NCBI GenBank assembly: GCA_003550325.1
Contig: QKWP01001251.1
Span: 75,781-139,780 of the forward strand
Direction of reading: 5' to 3'
Origin: Gigaspora rosea
Taxonomy: Eukaryota; Glomeromycota; Glomeromycetes; Diversisporales; Gigasporaceae
DNA length: 64,000 nucleotides
Shown: positions 1-11,506 of the stretch, one piece after another
Position numbering within the stretch: the first letter of the stretch is position 1
Layout of the letters: each line of letters starts with the position of its first letter
Position numbers and translations under genes: made by a program
The notes under the pieces: generated by a model
Told to the model about the DNA's origin: nothing
What the model saw: only the letters and a program-made list of their open reading frames with translations
The model's database searches: none

Positions 1-45
<45 letters not shown>
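1..45. repeat. poly-A run at window start
   Basis: The first 45 bases are all A. This may be a genuine homopolymer or an edge artefact next to an assembly gap such as the one at 58815. The next 48 bases carry no gene and end in the target-site duplication of the hAT-like element that starts at 94. Confidence 0.9.
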
Positions 46-46
<1 letters not shown>

Positions 47-93
47 GAGCTATTCAAATCACATATTTTGATTGAATATACTTATATTATATG

Positions 94-1991
94 TAGTGAA
101 TTGACTCGACCAAAAAATTGTTGATCGATGATTAATTAAAAAAAATTTTCAATGATCGATCAAAAATTGATTATGCATTTTAATCGAGTATAATCAATCA
201 AGCATAGCTTGAGCATATATAATCGATCAATCATTGAGTCAATCATTGATCGATTATATTAAGTACCTAAATAATTGAAATAATAAATAGTTATTGGATG
301 CTTCGCATCCAATAACAGTTTTATTTGGCAGGAGAAATGAAAATACCGTGATCTGAATAATCACAAAATAATCATAATAAAAAAAGCATCTGTCTGTAAA
401 TTTTTATGCGCAAGCACCTGGTCCCCAAAGGGGCTCAGGTGCTCGCGTATAAAAATTTACAGCCAGATGCGACTGTTATTGGTGCGAAGTATTCAATAAC
501 AGATTTATTTTTCTTTTTAATTGACTCAAACGAAAAAAACATTTTTTTTGAATTTGAATTCTGTATTTATGGCAAGTTATTTTATCGGCCAATAAGTTAA
601 AAAGATTTATGCGCCACTGCTATTTAATAAAATCCATTTGAATTTTTAGAGAATTTTAATAAATGTGATCGGGTAAGTCAATGATAACAATATTGATTAA
701 GTATTAAATAGACTAAATGACGTATATTAAAAAAGTATATAAATATATTTTTTGTTTACACTTTTGGTTTTGTATTGCTTACTTTATCTTGTGTCGCTCA
801 TCTTGTCCCATTAATAGAATTTTAATGAACTCAATCTAACAATGTCGTGCCCTGTTAGACAGAATTTTAAAAAAAACTCAAAAGTTTTTAATAAAGTTGT
901 GCCCGTTAAATACAGTAAAATTTTAAAGAACTCAAAAGATCTAGTAACGAAATTTAAAAACTTGAAGATCTAGTAATGTTGTGCCCCGTTAAGAATAAGT
1001 TGTGCCCGTTAAACACAGTAAAATTTTAAAGAACTCAAAGATCTAGTAACGTTAAGTAGAAATTTAAAGAACTTGCAGGCTTGAATTAATTGTTTTTTCT
1101 GGTTGGTTTAGCTTTCTAGAATGTCGGGTAGAGGAATTAGAAGCAGAATCATAAGATAAGTACTATAGTCTTTTTTTTTTTACTGTTTGTGTTTCTTTTT
1201 GCTGTTTTGAGCTAACTCTGTTTTTTAGTCTAGCTTCGCTAAAACAATTAGTATATCGCTCTGGTATTATTACTAAATTTTTATGAATATGATTTAGTCG
1301 AGCTTTTTTTGGTGCAGAATTATTTCTTGTCTGTTTTCAGAGCTTTCATGATTTCATCGCTTTGGTATCAATGTCGTCTGAAGTCTTTGTTGGTGGATCT
1401 CACGTTGTAGTTATTTGAGTTTGTAGTTAGTATTCGCGTTATACAACATTCGTACATACGTGATAGGGCTATGATTGGTTTCTGGTTAGGATATCACTTC
1501 GGTATCTTTGTTGGTGGGTCTCGTGTTTGAGTTTGTAGTCAGTATTCGGTTTTGGAATTAGTTTAGTCGTTTATTTAACGTTTGTACATACATTATAAAC
1601 AAATACTGGTAGATTCATTTTATATTATAAATAAAAGTTAAATAAATCATAAAATATAAATTGATTAAATCGGGCATGTTTAAATCAGGATGTAATTAAT
1701 GTGCATAAATTTTCATAAACCTATGCATATTTTTTTTTGGTAATGCAGTACATAATACCGGTACTATAACCCATTAAAACAGAAAAAACGGTTAGGTCCT
1801 TTAAACTGACATTTTTCTATAAAGGGAATCATATTAAAAATTTTTTTGATCGATCAAATATATACTTATTTGATCAATCAGTATTATTGATTATTGATTG
1901 ATCTATTGTTGCTTGAGCCCATTAATTGGTGCTCGATCATTGATCTAAGTTGATCAATGATCGAGTATCATATAATCGAGTCAATTCACTA
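94..1991. mobile_element. hAT-like non-autonomous DNA transposon with 8-bp TSD
   Basis: The left end TAGTGAATTGACTCGA (94-109) is the exact reverse complement of 1976-1991. The octamer ATTATATG lies immediately outside both ends (86-93 and 1992-1999), giving an 8-bp target-site duplication as expected for hAT-superfamily transposition. Sub-terminal regions are rich in GATCGATCA-type motifs on both sides. No transposase reading frame is visible in the 1.9 kb, so it is probably mobilised in trans. Inside are a perfect short palindrome at 290-316, a hairpin unit at 386-470 and degenerate direct repeats around 890-1065 and 1370-1600. The ends and TSD are read directly; the superfamily assignment is inference from TSD length and the TAGTG terminus. 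Confidence 0.8.
386..470. repeat. hairpin element inside the hAT-like transposon
   Basis: Both 40-base halves pair almost perfectly. The left half starts GCATCTGTCTGTAAATTTTT and the right half ends in the matching complement, with a short loop around CCCCAAAGGGG at 423-433. A related palindrome, GTTATTGGATGC with its complement, lies at 290-316. The short open frame across this hairpin is not a gene. Confidence 0.75.
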
Positions 1992-3172
1992 ATTATATGA
2001 CTTTTTGGCAAAAGTAAACAAAATTATGTAATTGAAAGTTTAAAACCACTAGCATATGAACAATTAAAATATACAATACTGCTCTAGCTCTAATAAAGGA
2101 GCTTCTAGAAATTAGCTGATTTTTGTTTACTATGAGCCTACCTCCACTCACCCACACCTAATACTCAAATTAGCCAATCAGATTTTATGATTATTGAAAT
2201 TTAAATAACATTTAATAGTAAATAACTTTTGATCTACTGGACCAAATTTGATAATTCAACTACCAAAATGATTCTTTCAACAAGAGGATTCTAGTGAGCC
2301 CAAAATCATTAAAATCCAATTACAGAATTCTGTGACAAAATAGATTTGTGTTACTATAAAAGTTTTATAATTTATTAAACTAGCATATAACCTATCATGT
2401 TGCTTCGGAATTAAGTATTTTTATATAACATATATAAGTATTATTAAAATATAAAGTTAAAATACTATTAACTTTAAATAGTTATTACTTTAATATATTC
2501 AAATTTTATTTAATCTACTGTATAAATAAGTAGCAAATGTAAAATTTTTATGGATATAAAGCAAAATATTTATAGTATTTTATTTATTTGTATATATAAT
2601 ATACTATATTTTGGCAAAAATGATTGTATTATTACAAAAGTAAAAAGTTTTAGTTAATTTTTACTGATTTTGAAAATTTATTTTTAATATAACTTATGTT
2701 TTTGTTTTATTTATTCATGAAAGATATATAAAAAATGAAATTTATGTAAAACGAACGAAATATTATGTTCATGGTACATTAAAACAATCAATAGTACAGA
2801 AACCGACATGCAAAAGCTTGTGTAAACTAATATGCCATTTGTTTTTTTTATGCGGAATTTGAACTGCCAATCAGATTATAGTTTTGTCTCATATTGTTTG
2901 TCTCCTTAGTGTTTATCTTATATTGTTTACCTTACATACCGATATCGTTTATCTATACCATTCTATCTTATTATATAGACTAGGAAAATAGAAACCATTT
3001 AGGGTCCGAAGGACCAAATATAAGCCAATAGGCATCAGTTGGATTGTTTTGATTGTTGTTTTTTTACATTACACCTGATCTAGCCAATCAAAATTCGTAA
3101 TTTGCGGACACACACACAAACCAGGTCACCATGACTTTACCGTAATGTCCTTCAGACAATAATTATACCTTA

Positions 3173-3480
3173 TTTATAGTAATACAAATTTATTCTGATC
3201 TTATGATTCTGTAATTGGATTTTAATGATTTTGGGCTTGCTAGAATCCTCCCATTGAGAGGATCATTTTTGTAGTTAAATCATCAAAATTGACCCAGTAG
3301 GTTAGAAGTTATTAACAATTAAAAATTAATTTTAATTGTTAATAACTTCTGATCTACTGGACCAACTTCAATGATTTAACTAACAAAATGATCCTCTCAA
3401 TGAGAGAATTCTAGCAAGCCCAAAATCATTAAATCCAATCACAGAATCATAAGATCATAATAAATTTGTGTTACTATAAA
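3173..3480. mobile_element. foldback MITE, 308 bp, TA target site
   Basis: This is one long palindrome with arms of about 150 bases meeting near 3328. It begins TTTATAGTAATACAAATT and ends with the complement. The flanks are TA at 3171-3172 and 3481-3482, consistent with a Tc1/mariner-type target. Single arms of the same family occur at about 2220-2365 and 4188-4304, and a distant relative is at 10135-10469. It is non-coding. Confidence 0.75.
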
Positions 3481-3532
3481 TAGATTACAATTATTTAATA
3501 AATTACCAAACTTTTATAGTAATACAAATCTA

Positions 3533-4187
3533 TCCCTTAATTTGTTATGCAGGCATATTTGCCTGCGAAAATTTTAAATTTTTAAATTTTTTAAATAAAA
3601 CCTTAAATATTAATTTTAGCTATATACTTTCTAAGTAAAAATAATAATATTAGTTCTGTTTTATCAACTTTATTATAAAATTTTTTTTAAAATTATTAAA
3701 AAACATTGGTGTAATAAAAGTTAAAGTTTTTGTTTTGGAACTTTTACTATAGAATTTTTTCTTTGGTTTTCTCAAATTTTATATGTTCCCGTCTATAAAA
3801 AAAATTTTCAGTTCTAATACAAGTCTTAATTTTTACAAGTAAATCATATAAAGTCAAATAATGAAAGTTGTCATCCTTTATATAAACTACAATATTGTAT
3901 TAAAACCTATATTTTTAAAACCAATATTTAAAGAATTCGCCAAGATATTGTAAAATATTTTTTTGGTTAAAAATTTCTTTAAAAATTAATATTTTCAGTT
4001 TATAAGCAACATAAACTTTTTGTTTTATAATATAAATTTAAATAATTCAAAAATATAATCCTTGTTATTAAATATTATAATACCAAATTTTATTTAAATA
4101 TCTTAAATGATTAAAAAAATAGATCAGAGGTATATTAATAGTAATTATACAGGCAAATTTGCCTGCAAAGTAGTACAAACTAAGGGA
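3533..4187. mobile_element. mariner-like non-autonomous element, copy 1 (655 bp)
   Basis: The ends are TCCCTTAATTTGT and its near complement ACAAACTAAGGGA. Each is followed inward by a CAGGCA-ATTTGCCTGC mini-palindrome. It is inserted into an arm of the foldback MITE family, which resumes at 4188 as TTCTGATC. A second copy at 5528-8224 has the same ends and interior but is broken by two later insertions. Decayed relatives lie at about 51540-52485 and 55920-56320. There is no transposase ORF. Confidence 0.75.
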
Positions 4188-4304
4188 TTCTGATCACAGA
4201 ATTCTGTAATTAGATTTTTATAATTTTGGGCTTGCTGGAATCCTCTCATTAAGAGGATTATTTTGGTAGTTAAATCATCAAATTTGGTTAGTAGATCAAA
4301 AGTT

Positions 4305-5333
4305 ATTGATTATTAAATATTATTAAAAATTAATAATTTTGGTTAAAAATAATTTTGCAACTTTGGTCGGAATTATAAAATTCTGGCAGAAATTACACCT
4401 GATACTTTTGCTGACCTATCCACCAAAAAATCAGCTGATTTCTGGAAGCTCCCTAAGGACTTTAACTCTAACTCTAAGCTAATTTGAACCAGTTGAACTA
4501 AAAAAAAAACATAAATTTGATCAAAATATTTATTATAATCTAATATTCATTATAATTCTTTATATTAACTATTTATTTAAATTTAATAAATTTTTTTTAT
4601 TTTAATTCTATAAATTTATAGAATTAAAATAAAATTAAAGCACTGACAGATATTATGTAATATTTTAAAAAAAAAGGAGTAACTGGACATAATATAATAT
4701 ATACTTCATTTATAATATAGGAAGGGAGTGACTGGCCCTCTTAATAAAAATGATATTATGTAATATTTGTTAGCACTCTTATATCAAATTTGGATAATTA
4801 ATTGTTAAAAATATTTATTAAAAGTTAAAAAAAAATTGATAATAGATTTTTTTTTATAATATATAATAGTCAAAGTACATGTTCAACTAAGTGCAAAATA
4901 TTTATAAATCAAATGAGTTAATTTACCCAATTTTATATCAGTCAAGGGACATGTCCAATTGAATGCAATTACTTATAGATTAAATGAGTTAACTCACCCA
5001 ATTTTATATGTAAAATTATACAAAAAATTACTTAAATTGAATTTATTTAAAAGCATATATATAAAAATCTCTTTAAATTTTAAATATATATTCTTTGGTA
5101 TTTAATACTCTTTTGTTTAAAGTTTTAATTCTTAATTTGAAGCAGAGGGATGGGAATCTTTTACTAAAGTTGATCAATTCTTTATTATGTTTTTTAAGTC
5201 AAATGAGCGACTCACTTTATAAGGTAATAGGACCTATTTTTAGAAACTTTTTTTTGTTCATCTAAAATTTTTTAAATATTAATATATTTTTATAAAATTT
5301 TATGAGTTTTAATTTATAGATCTATAGCACTGT
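4305..5333. other. AT-rich non-coding interval
   Basis: About 1 kb of very AT-rich sequence with no open frame of note. A loosely repeated phrase (AATTGGACATGTCC-like, with CAAATGAGTTAACTCACCCA) recurs at about 4880-5010 and again near 50665-50740, so the interval is probably ancient repeat DNA. Confidence 0.5.
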
Positions 5334-5601
5334 AGTGCTAGTAGGGTTCGAGGCATGGGTAAAAAATTAGGCATGCCTTAGAGGGCATGTCCTGAGTCGT
5401 GGCATGCCCCTCATGCCTATAGGCATGCCCTTTTTATATAGAAATACTATAGGCAGCACTTCGCGCCATCTATTTTATTTATTATTTTTTTTTTTTTAGT
5501 TTGCACTATAATTATCGTTTTCTATTATCCCTTAATTTGTTATGCAGGCATATTTGCCTGCGAAAATTATAAAATTTTAAATTTTTTAAATAAAACCTTA
5601 A

Positions 5602-6124
5602 TTAGTGCTTCGCCAAAAGATGAGTGTGTTTATATAGTAAAATTTGGGGCAAATTTAATATAAGTATTATAATACAGCAGGAATCTGACATTGCCCTATA
5701 GTAAAACTATTTTTTTATTAAATTAATCTTTTCTTTAGCTTCTAATTAAAGTTGTAGAGCTAGATTTTATGAACCTAATAGTAAAATTTCATTAAAATTG
5801 GCCTAGTAATTCTAGAGATATCTTAATTTTTCTTTTTATAATCTTATAAATTTCTTTACAAATTTGTAAAGAAATTTTATAAGATTATAAAAAAAAAAGT
5901 TAAAATATCTCCAGAACTACTAGGCCGATTTTAATGAAATTTTACTATTAGGTCCATAAAATCCAGCTCTACAATTTTAATTAGAAGCTAAAGAAAGGTT
6001 AACTTAATAAAAAAAATAATTTTACTATAGGGCGATGTCAGATTCCTGCTATATTATGATACTTATATTAAATTTGATCCAAATTTTACTATATGAACAC
6101 ACTCATCTTTTGGCGAAACACTAA
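5602..6124. mobile_element. 523-bp palindromic MITE with TTAA target (piggyBac-like)
   Basis: This is a near-perfect palindrome with arms of about 260 bases meeting near 5863. It begins TTAGTGCTTCGCCAAAAGAT and ends with the complement. TTAA occurs on both sides (5598-5601 and 6125-6128), while the uninterrupted copy 1 has a single TTAA at this point. TTAA duplication is the signature of piggyBac-type transposition. The transposase is not encoded here. Confidence 0.75.
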
Positions 6125-6194
6125 TTAAATATTAATTTTAGCTATATACTTTCTAAGTAAAAAATATAATATTAGTTCTGTTTTATCAACTTTA

Positions 6195-7705
6195 GGCTTC
6201 ACAAAGTTAATTTCTTGGTTTTCATAACATAAAATAAAAATTTTGACCCGGCCACCTGAATTTTTATTTTTTTAAAAAAATTTTTTTTAGTAATAAAATT
6301 CTAAAAAAGTGATCCACAAGGCTTTTGAACTAAGCTAATCTCCTTTATATAACTAAGTAATAGATTCTTTGGATCTTTATGATTCTAATGGTGGAACTTA
6401 ACCTTAATATATGACCTTCTGAATTTAGGCAATAATTTAAAAACTAGTGTAATAAGTTGCATATTCATGCAACCCAGCTTATTTGTTTTTTTTTTAAAAA
6501 AAATATTATTATCATTAAAAATTCTATTACAGATTTATAATCTTTTTTAGTATACACAATATGAAATTAAATTTGAATACCGATTTATATGATTAAGATT
6601 AAGTTGATTGCATTAGAATTATCATCATTATTTAATACAGAAAATTTTCTTATAAAACTTTTTTCAATAGAAAAAAGAGATACATTTTTAGGTCAAAGCC
6701 ACGTTAAGTCACATTTTTACATTTTTAATCACAACAATGAACATTGCAGTCTCTACTCAGAACATTTTGAGTTCGATTAATTCTGCTAGTAAAGATGTAA
6801 AAACATGACTCAGCATGGTTTTTTTTAAAACTTTTAAACTGGATCTAAAAATAGATTTCTCTCTTTTCTATTGAACAGCTATATATAATGGTTGAGTTAG
6901 TATTAGTACATAAAAAATTTTGCTACAAATTATTCGTTATTTTGGCGACCACAATATGTTAAAGTTAGTTCGTTGCAAATAATTTCTACTATGAATTGTT
7001 TCGGTGATAAATTATGTTACAGAACTTACATGTTATGTATTTTGTTACTATAGTATGTGGTTAAGATCTGGTTAGTCGGCGTTAAAATTTTCCAATTACG
7101 TGTGGTGCAGCGCAGGCCCAGTATGATCAGCCTATGTAAACTCAAAAATAATTTTATTAGTTGTCACTTCATATTGGTAGTCGAGACCTAAAATATAAAC
7201 TAAGTTAGCCTGCTTAGTCAATTAATGCTAAATATCGCACGTTTTGAATATTTCGAGCCATTCCGTTGCCTAACTCTTAAAAATATCGCACACTTTGAAC
7301 ATTTTGAGCCATTCCGTGCTAATCGAGCGTATCATACTCGATGTGCATGATGCACATGCTGCACATGACTTGCACATATTAACATATTAAATAATAACAA
7401 ATAAAAGTAAGCATGATTTGATCTAATTGTGCATGATGATCCTGGTGCACGACCAATCAAAGGCACAAATATATTATATTAAAATATTAAAGCGCACAAT
7501 TGATGTTAATTGACCATTAACTCTGAATTAGTTTATGACGTTAATATAGTAATTGTCATAAATTTTTATGCTTTCCGCACGCCAGATTTAGCAGTAATTG
7601 CTGTATATTTCTATTGGCTAATTTTTTAAAAAAATTTGAAATTAAGATTCTTGATTTTTAAACCCGGCCGGGTTATGAAATCCAAGAAATTAATTTTGTA
7701 TGACC
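6195..7705. mobile_element. 1.5 kb PIF/Harbinger-like non-autonomous element
   Basis: The ends are GGCTTCACAAAGTTAATTTC and the complement of GGTCATACAAAATTAATTTC, running into a GGTTNTCATAACC(C)GGCC motif. They are flanked by TTA on both sides (6192-6194, 7706-7708), where copy 1 of the mariner-like element has one TTA. A 3-bp TWA target duplication and GG-starting ends fit PIF/Harbinger. Shorter relatives with the same CATAACCCGGCC terminus are at about 50018-50240 and 50325-50550. A 63-codon open frame at 6589-6780 has no recognisable domain, and I do not call it a gene. Confidence 0.7.
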
Positions 7706-9512
7706 TTATTATAAAATTTTTTTAAAATTATTAAAAAACTTTGGTGTAATAAAAGTTTAAAGGTTTTGTTTTGGAACTTTTACTATAGAAATTTTTCTTT
7801 AGGTTTTCTCAAATTTTATATGTTCCCGTCTATAAAAAAATTTTCACTTCTAATACAAGTCTTAATTTTTACAAGTAAATCATATAAAGTCAAATAATGA
7901 AAGTTGTCATCCTTTATATAAACTACAATATTGTATTAGAAACTATATGTTTAAAACCAATATTTATAGAATTCGCCAAGATATTGTAAAATATTTTTTT
8001 GGTTAAAAAATTTCTTTAAAATTTAATATTTTCAGCTTATAAGCAACATAAACTTTTTGTCTTATAATATAAATTTAAATAATTCAAAAATATAATCCTT
8101 GTTGTTAAAAATTATAATACCAAATTTTATTTAAATATTTTAAATGATTAAAAAAATAGATCAGAGGCATATTTATAATAATTATACAGGCAAATTTGCC
8201 TGCGAAGTAGTACAAACTAAGGGATAGTTTATAGTAAAAATTTTAAATCCACCAGAACACTACCAGGATAGCCTTCAAATTATGGATCATGTGAGTAATA
8301 CCACTATCATTGTTGTATTTATAAATTTATGGGCTATAACAGTGGCATTTTTCTCACATGACCTGTAAATTTGAAGGCACCCTGTTGGATTCGTTTACAG
8401 TAAAAAATTTGTTGTGAATTATTGTAAAAAATTCTTACAACAATATATAATATATGTATAGTTTGCATTAGATTTTGTGTTAGGGTCATTCATGTTATTC
8501 AGACAAAGACAGAGGCATGGATTAGAGTGTCCAGTTTTTGTCTGCACAGAATCTATACAAATATATACAAATTCTGCTGATTCTTTTAAAAAAAACTGAA
8601 TAAACAGAAAAAGCAGAATTATCGTTATTATTTATAAATATCTAAATATAGTAAGTAGCGAAGTTATTATTTTATATTAAATTATTTATTGGTTAGTCAT
8701 ATCTTTAAATTTTAATTGGTTAAGCAGATACAAAACAAAAGCAGTAATTTAATGGCTTAAAAAAAACAGATTTCTGGACATTCTAGCATAGGTAGACTTG
8801 GCCTGGGTAACTAAGGTCGAAATAGAGCTCTGGATTACATCACGAGGCTATAATATGAGGACACAGGATTTGGACTTATTGGAAGGTTATTGGTTTATAA
8901 TAATAACAGTTTATTTAATTATCTATTGGGGGAATTACTAACAATAACACTTCTACTTTAATTTCGAATATTATTACTCTGCAACATTGAACTCTAAAGC
9001 TTTAAACTCCACTGAGTTCTTGCTTCTTAGACTTCCTTTCTTGTGAAGACAAAGATATTGTATTTATACTTTTCTAATTCTACTCTTTACTTGTTCTAAC
9101 AAGTTATCAGGTTTGATATATCAAACATATTTGATATATTTGATATATCAGATATATTCGATTAAAATATATCAAATCGTCGAACAAGTGGGAACAGATA
9201 ATTTGGAGGTTATATCAACTACATTAATTTTACTAAATATACATATTTGATTAAAAATAAATGACTAAAAATAGAAACAAGAATAGAAGAATAATAAAAA
9301 TAAAAAATCAGCATGACTTTATATCATCATAATACTTTGGTCCTACCTGTTATTTTAGTGATATTACTTCTAACATGCTGACCAATCAAGTGCAACATAT
9401 ATATCACATGACAAGGCATGCCTAATGGTCAAGCGGCATGCCTATAGACATGCCTCCAAGGCATGCCCAAAAGGCATGCCCATGCCCCTGTGCCTCGAAC
9501 CCTAAGTGCTAG

Positions 9513-10134
9513 GGCATTTTAACCAATTAAAGTTTAAGATCAGGTGTAACATGTAGATCAGGTTTGTGTAACAAAAATAAAGAAATTTTTAAAAAATTAA
9601 TAATATCTTTAAATTTGGTCTAAAAAACTATCCTTTGGGCTCTAATAAAAAAAATTCCTTGCAAAATTTTACTATAAATACTATCTAACCCTAACTTATT
9701 ATCTTTACCTTATCCTAAGAGTAAAGAAATTTTATTTTGTTTTGTTAAAGGTTGTTTTGATTTACTTGTTACACCAATTTGTTTATTACATAGGGTAGCA
9801 CTGTAGTGCTATAGCACTATAATAATATTATATATAAATTTATAATCTATATATTATATAAATTGTATTATATTTATATTTTTTTCTAATAAGCTTAAAA
9901 CTTTGTAAAATTTGGTTAAAATTTGACCATTGGCTCCTATTTCTAGAAATCTAATATAACTAGTATATAACTATTCTAAAAAATTTAGAAATTAAAAATG
10001 TTTTTTTATATTATTATTTTTTATGTTATATTTTTTCTTTTTTTGTTTTTTTTTTGCTGCTCTCTGTTCTTTTTTTGCTCTTATTTCTTAAGTTTTTGTT
10101 GTTTAATATTTACTTTATCTTGTATTTTATATAA
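9513..10134. other. AT-rich non-coding interval
   Basis: This interval holds oligo-T stretches, a second TAGCACTGTAGTGCTA palindrome near 9795-9812 resembling the hAT insertion site at 5330, and no coding signal. Confidence 0.5.
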
Positions 10135-10469
10135 GCTGATTTACAAAATTGAATAATAAGTTTTGATCTACTAATCTGTTTTAGACCAAAATGTTCGTCT
10201 CAATGAGACGATTCTTAAAAGCCCAAAATTGTTAAAATCTGATCACAGGATCCCAAGATCATTACGATTTTGTACTATTTTATTAGTAAATTTTAAATAT
10301 ATAAAATTTACTAATAAAATAGTACAAAATCGGAATGATTTTGGGGTCCTGTAATTAGATTTTAACAATTTTGGGCTTGTTAGAATCGTCTCATTGAGAT
10401 GAACATTTTGGTAGCAAAATTATCTAAAACGGATTAGTAGATCAAAACTTATCAAATTTGTAAATCAGC
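10135..10469. mobile_element. foldback MITE, about 335 bp
   Basis: A long inverted repeat is centred near 10301. The outer segment GCTGATTTACAAAATT is mirrored at the far end, and the centre runs through TAGTACAAAATC and its complement. It is related to the 3173-3480 family by the shared GATTTTAACAATTTTGGGCT-type interior. Short open frames over it are not genes. Confidence 0.7.
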
Positions 10470-11506
10470 ATATTTGTCTTTGTAATTGCTTCAAAGGTTA
10501 CTAGACCCTTTACCAAAAAAAACCCCATGCGGACTAAGTAGATATAGATATATAGTAATTTAATGGCCTGAGCGCTATTTTTGTAAATATTTGTAATAGG
10601 ACAAGACTTCATCTTAATATAGTACCAAAAAAAAAAAAATTGTAATAAGATGCGTTCATACATCAAATAATATACCACTATACCATGACCGGTGGTTCCC
10701 CCTTACAAATTAATAGACATTCGCAAGGCCACGCCTTGGCAATTATTAATACAAAAATAAAAAATTACTTAATATAACAAATTATATTAAAATTATATAA
10801 TGTTTTTAAAAAATTATATATACGTATATTCTTTTATTATTAATACTGACTTTAAACTTTAATAGAGATTAGAATTTAATATAACTCAATTTTATTATTA
10901 TTTTTTATATAGCCAAATACTGCAAGTATATGCACCAAAAATACGCACGTACGCACGTACGTACGTACTTCAAACACATAGTGCTTGCTTCCGTTATCAC
11001 GAATATTTCAACTCTATGTAAGAAAAAATATATAAACGAAACTTTTTCGTTGATTTTTTTGTTAAACACCTGTTAAATACAAATATGAAAACTACGGATT
11101 TAAACTTTTGTTTGATAAAGTCCTAATGATTTTTATTTAGTAAAAAATACATCAGTCTAGAAACAATTATAAATTTTAAAATAAATCATATTCGGTTGTT
11201 TCCATTGTTTGATGAAAAAAAAAAAAGTCGTACTTTAAAATATATGATAATTGGTCTATTCAGTATTTTACAAATACAATGTAAAGAACTAGAATAACAA
11301 ACTTGAAGTATGCTTGGAAATGATAATAATGTACAAAATGTCGTTACTAAAGACTATTTAAAATCATAAATATTTTTCCCTATATACAGAAATAATGTAT
11401 GCGTGTAATGCAAATATATATGTGTATATAAATATATAATACTGTAATATGTAAAAAAGACGATTTTGAAAAAGAAAAATCATAATTATAACAAATAAAA
11501 AAATTT
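10470..11506. other. non-coding 3' flank of the LRR gene
   Basis: AT-rich sequence with a short ACGT-repeat microsatellite (about 10943-10967). No gene is seen. The end nearest 11506 presumably holds the 3' untranslated region of the minus-strand LRR gene; no canonical AATAAA could be assigned with confidence. Confidence 0.45.

Larger units (their letters stand above)
2040..4500. repeat. repeat-filled interval with matching inverted ends
   Basis: A segment at about 2095-2130 (GGAGCTTCTAGAAATTAGCT) recurs in inverted orientation at about 4430-4465 (complement of GGAGCTTCCAGAAATCAGCT). The interval may therefore be bounded by diverged ends of one larger element. Between them are a single arm of the foldback family (about 2220-2365), a complete foldback element (3173-3480) and a mariner-like element (3533-4187). 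No coding region is visible. Confidence 0.45.
5528..8224. mobile_element. mariner-like element, copy 2, interrupted twice
   Basis: It has the same ends as copy 1 at 3533 (TCCCTTAATTTGT and ACAAACTAAGGGA), flanked by TA at 5526-5527 and 8225-8226. Removing the two internal insertions with their duplicated target sites (527 and 1514 bases) leaves 656 bases against 655 in copy 1. This confirms that both are secondary insertions. The element is itself inside the hAT-like composite. Confidence 0.8.
5342..9504. mobile_element. 4.2 kb hAT-like composite element with nested insertions
   Basis: The left end TAGGGTTCGAGGCA (5342) and right end GTGCCTCGAACCCTA (finishing at 9504) are inverted repeats. 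The octamer AGTGCTAG flanks both (5334-5341 and 9505-9512), an 8-bp target-site duplication. Both termini carry clusters of the palindromic GGCATGCC motif, the hallmark of the complete 302-bp relative at 28971-29272. The body holds a mariner-like element (5528-8224), which is itself interrupted twice, and a palindromic patch at about 8265-8385. No transposase ORF is seen. Ends and TSD are direct observations; hAT membership is inference. Confidence 0.75.
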
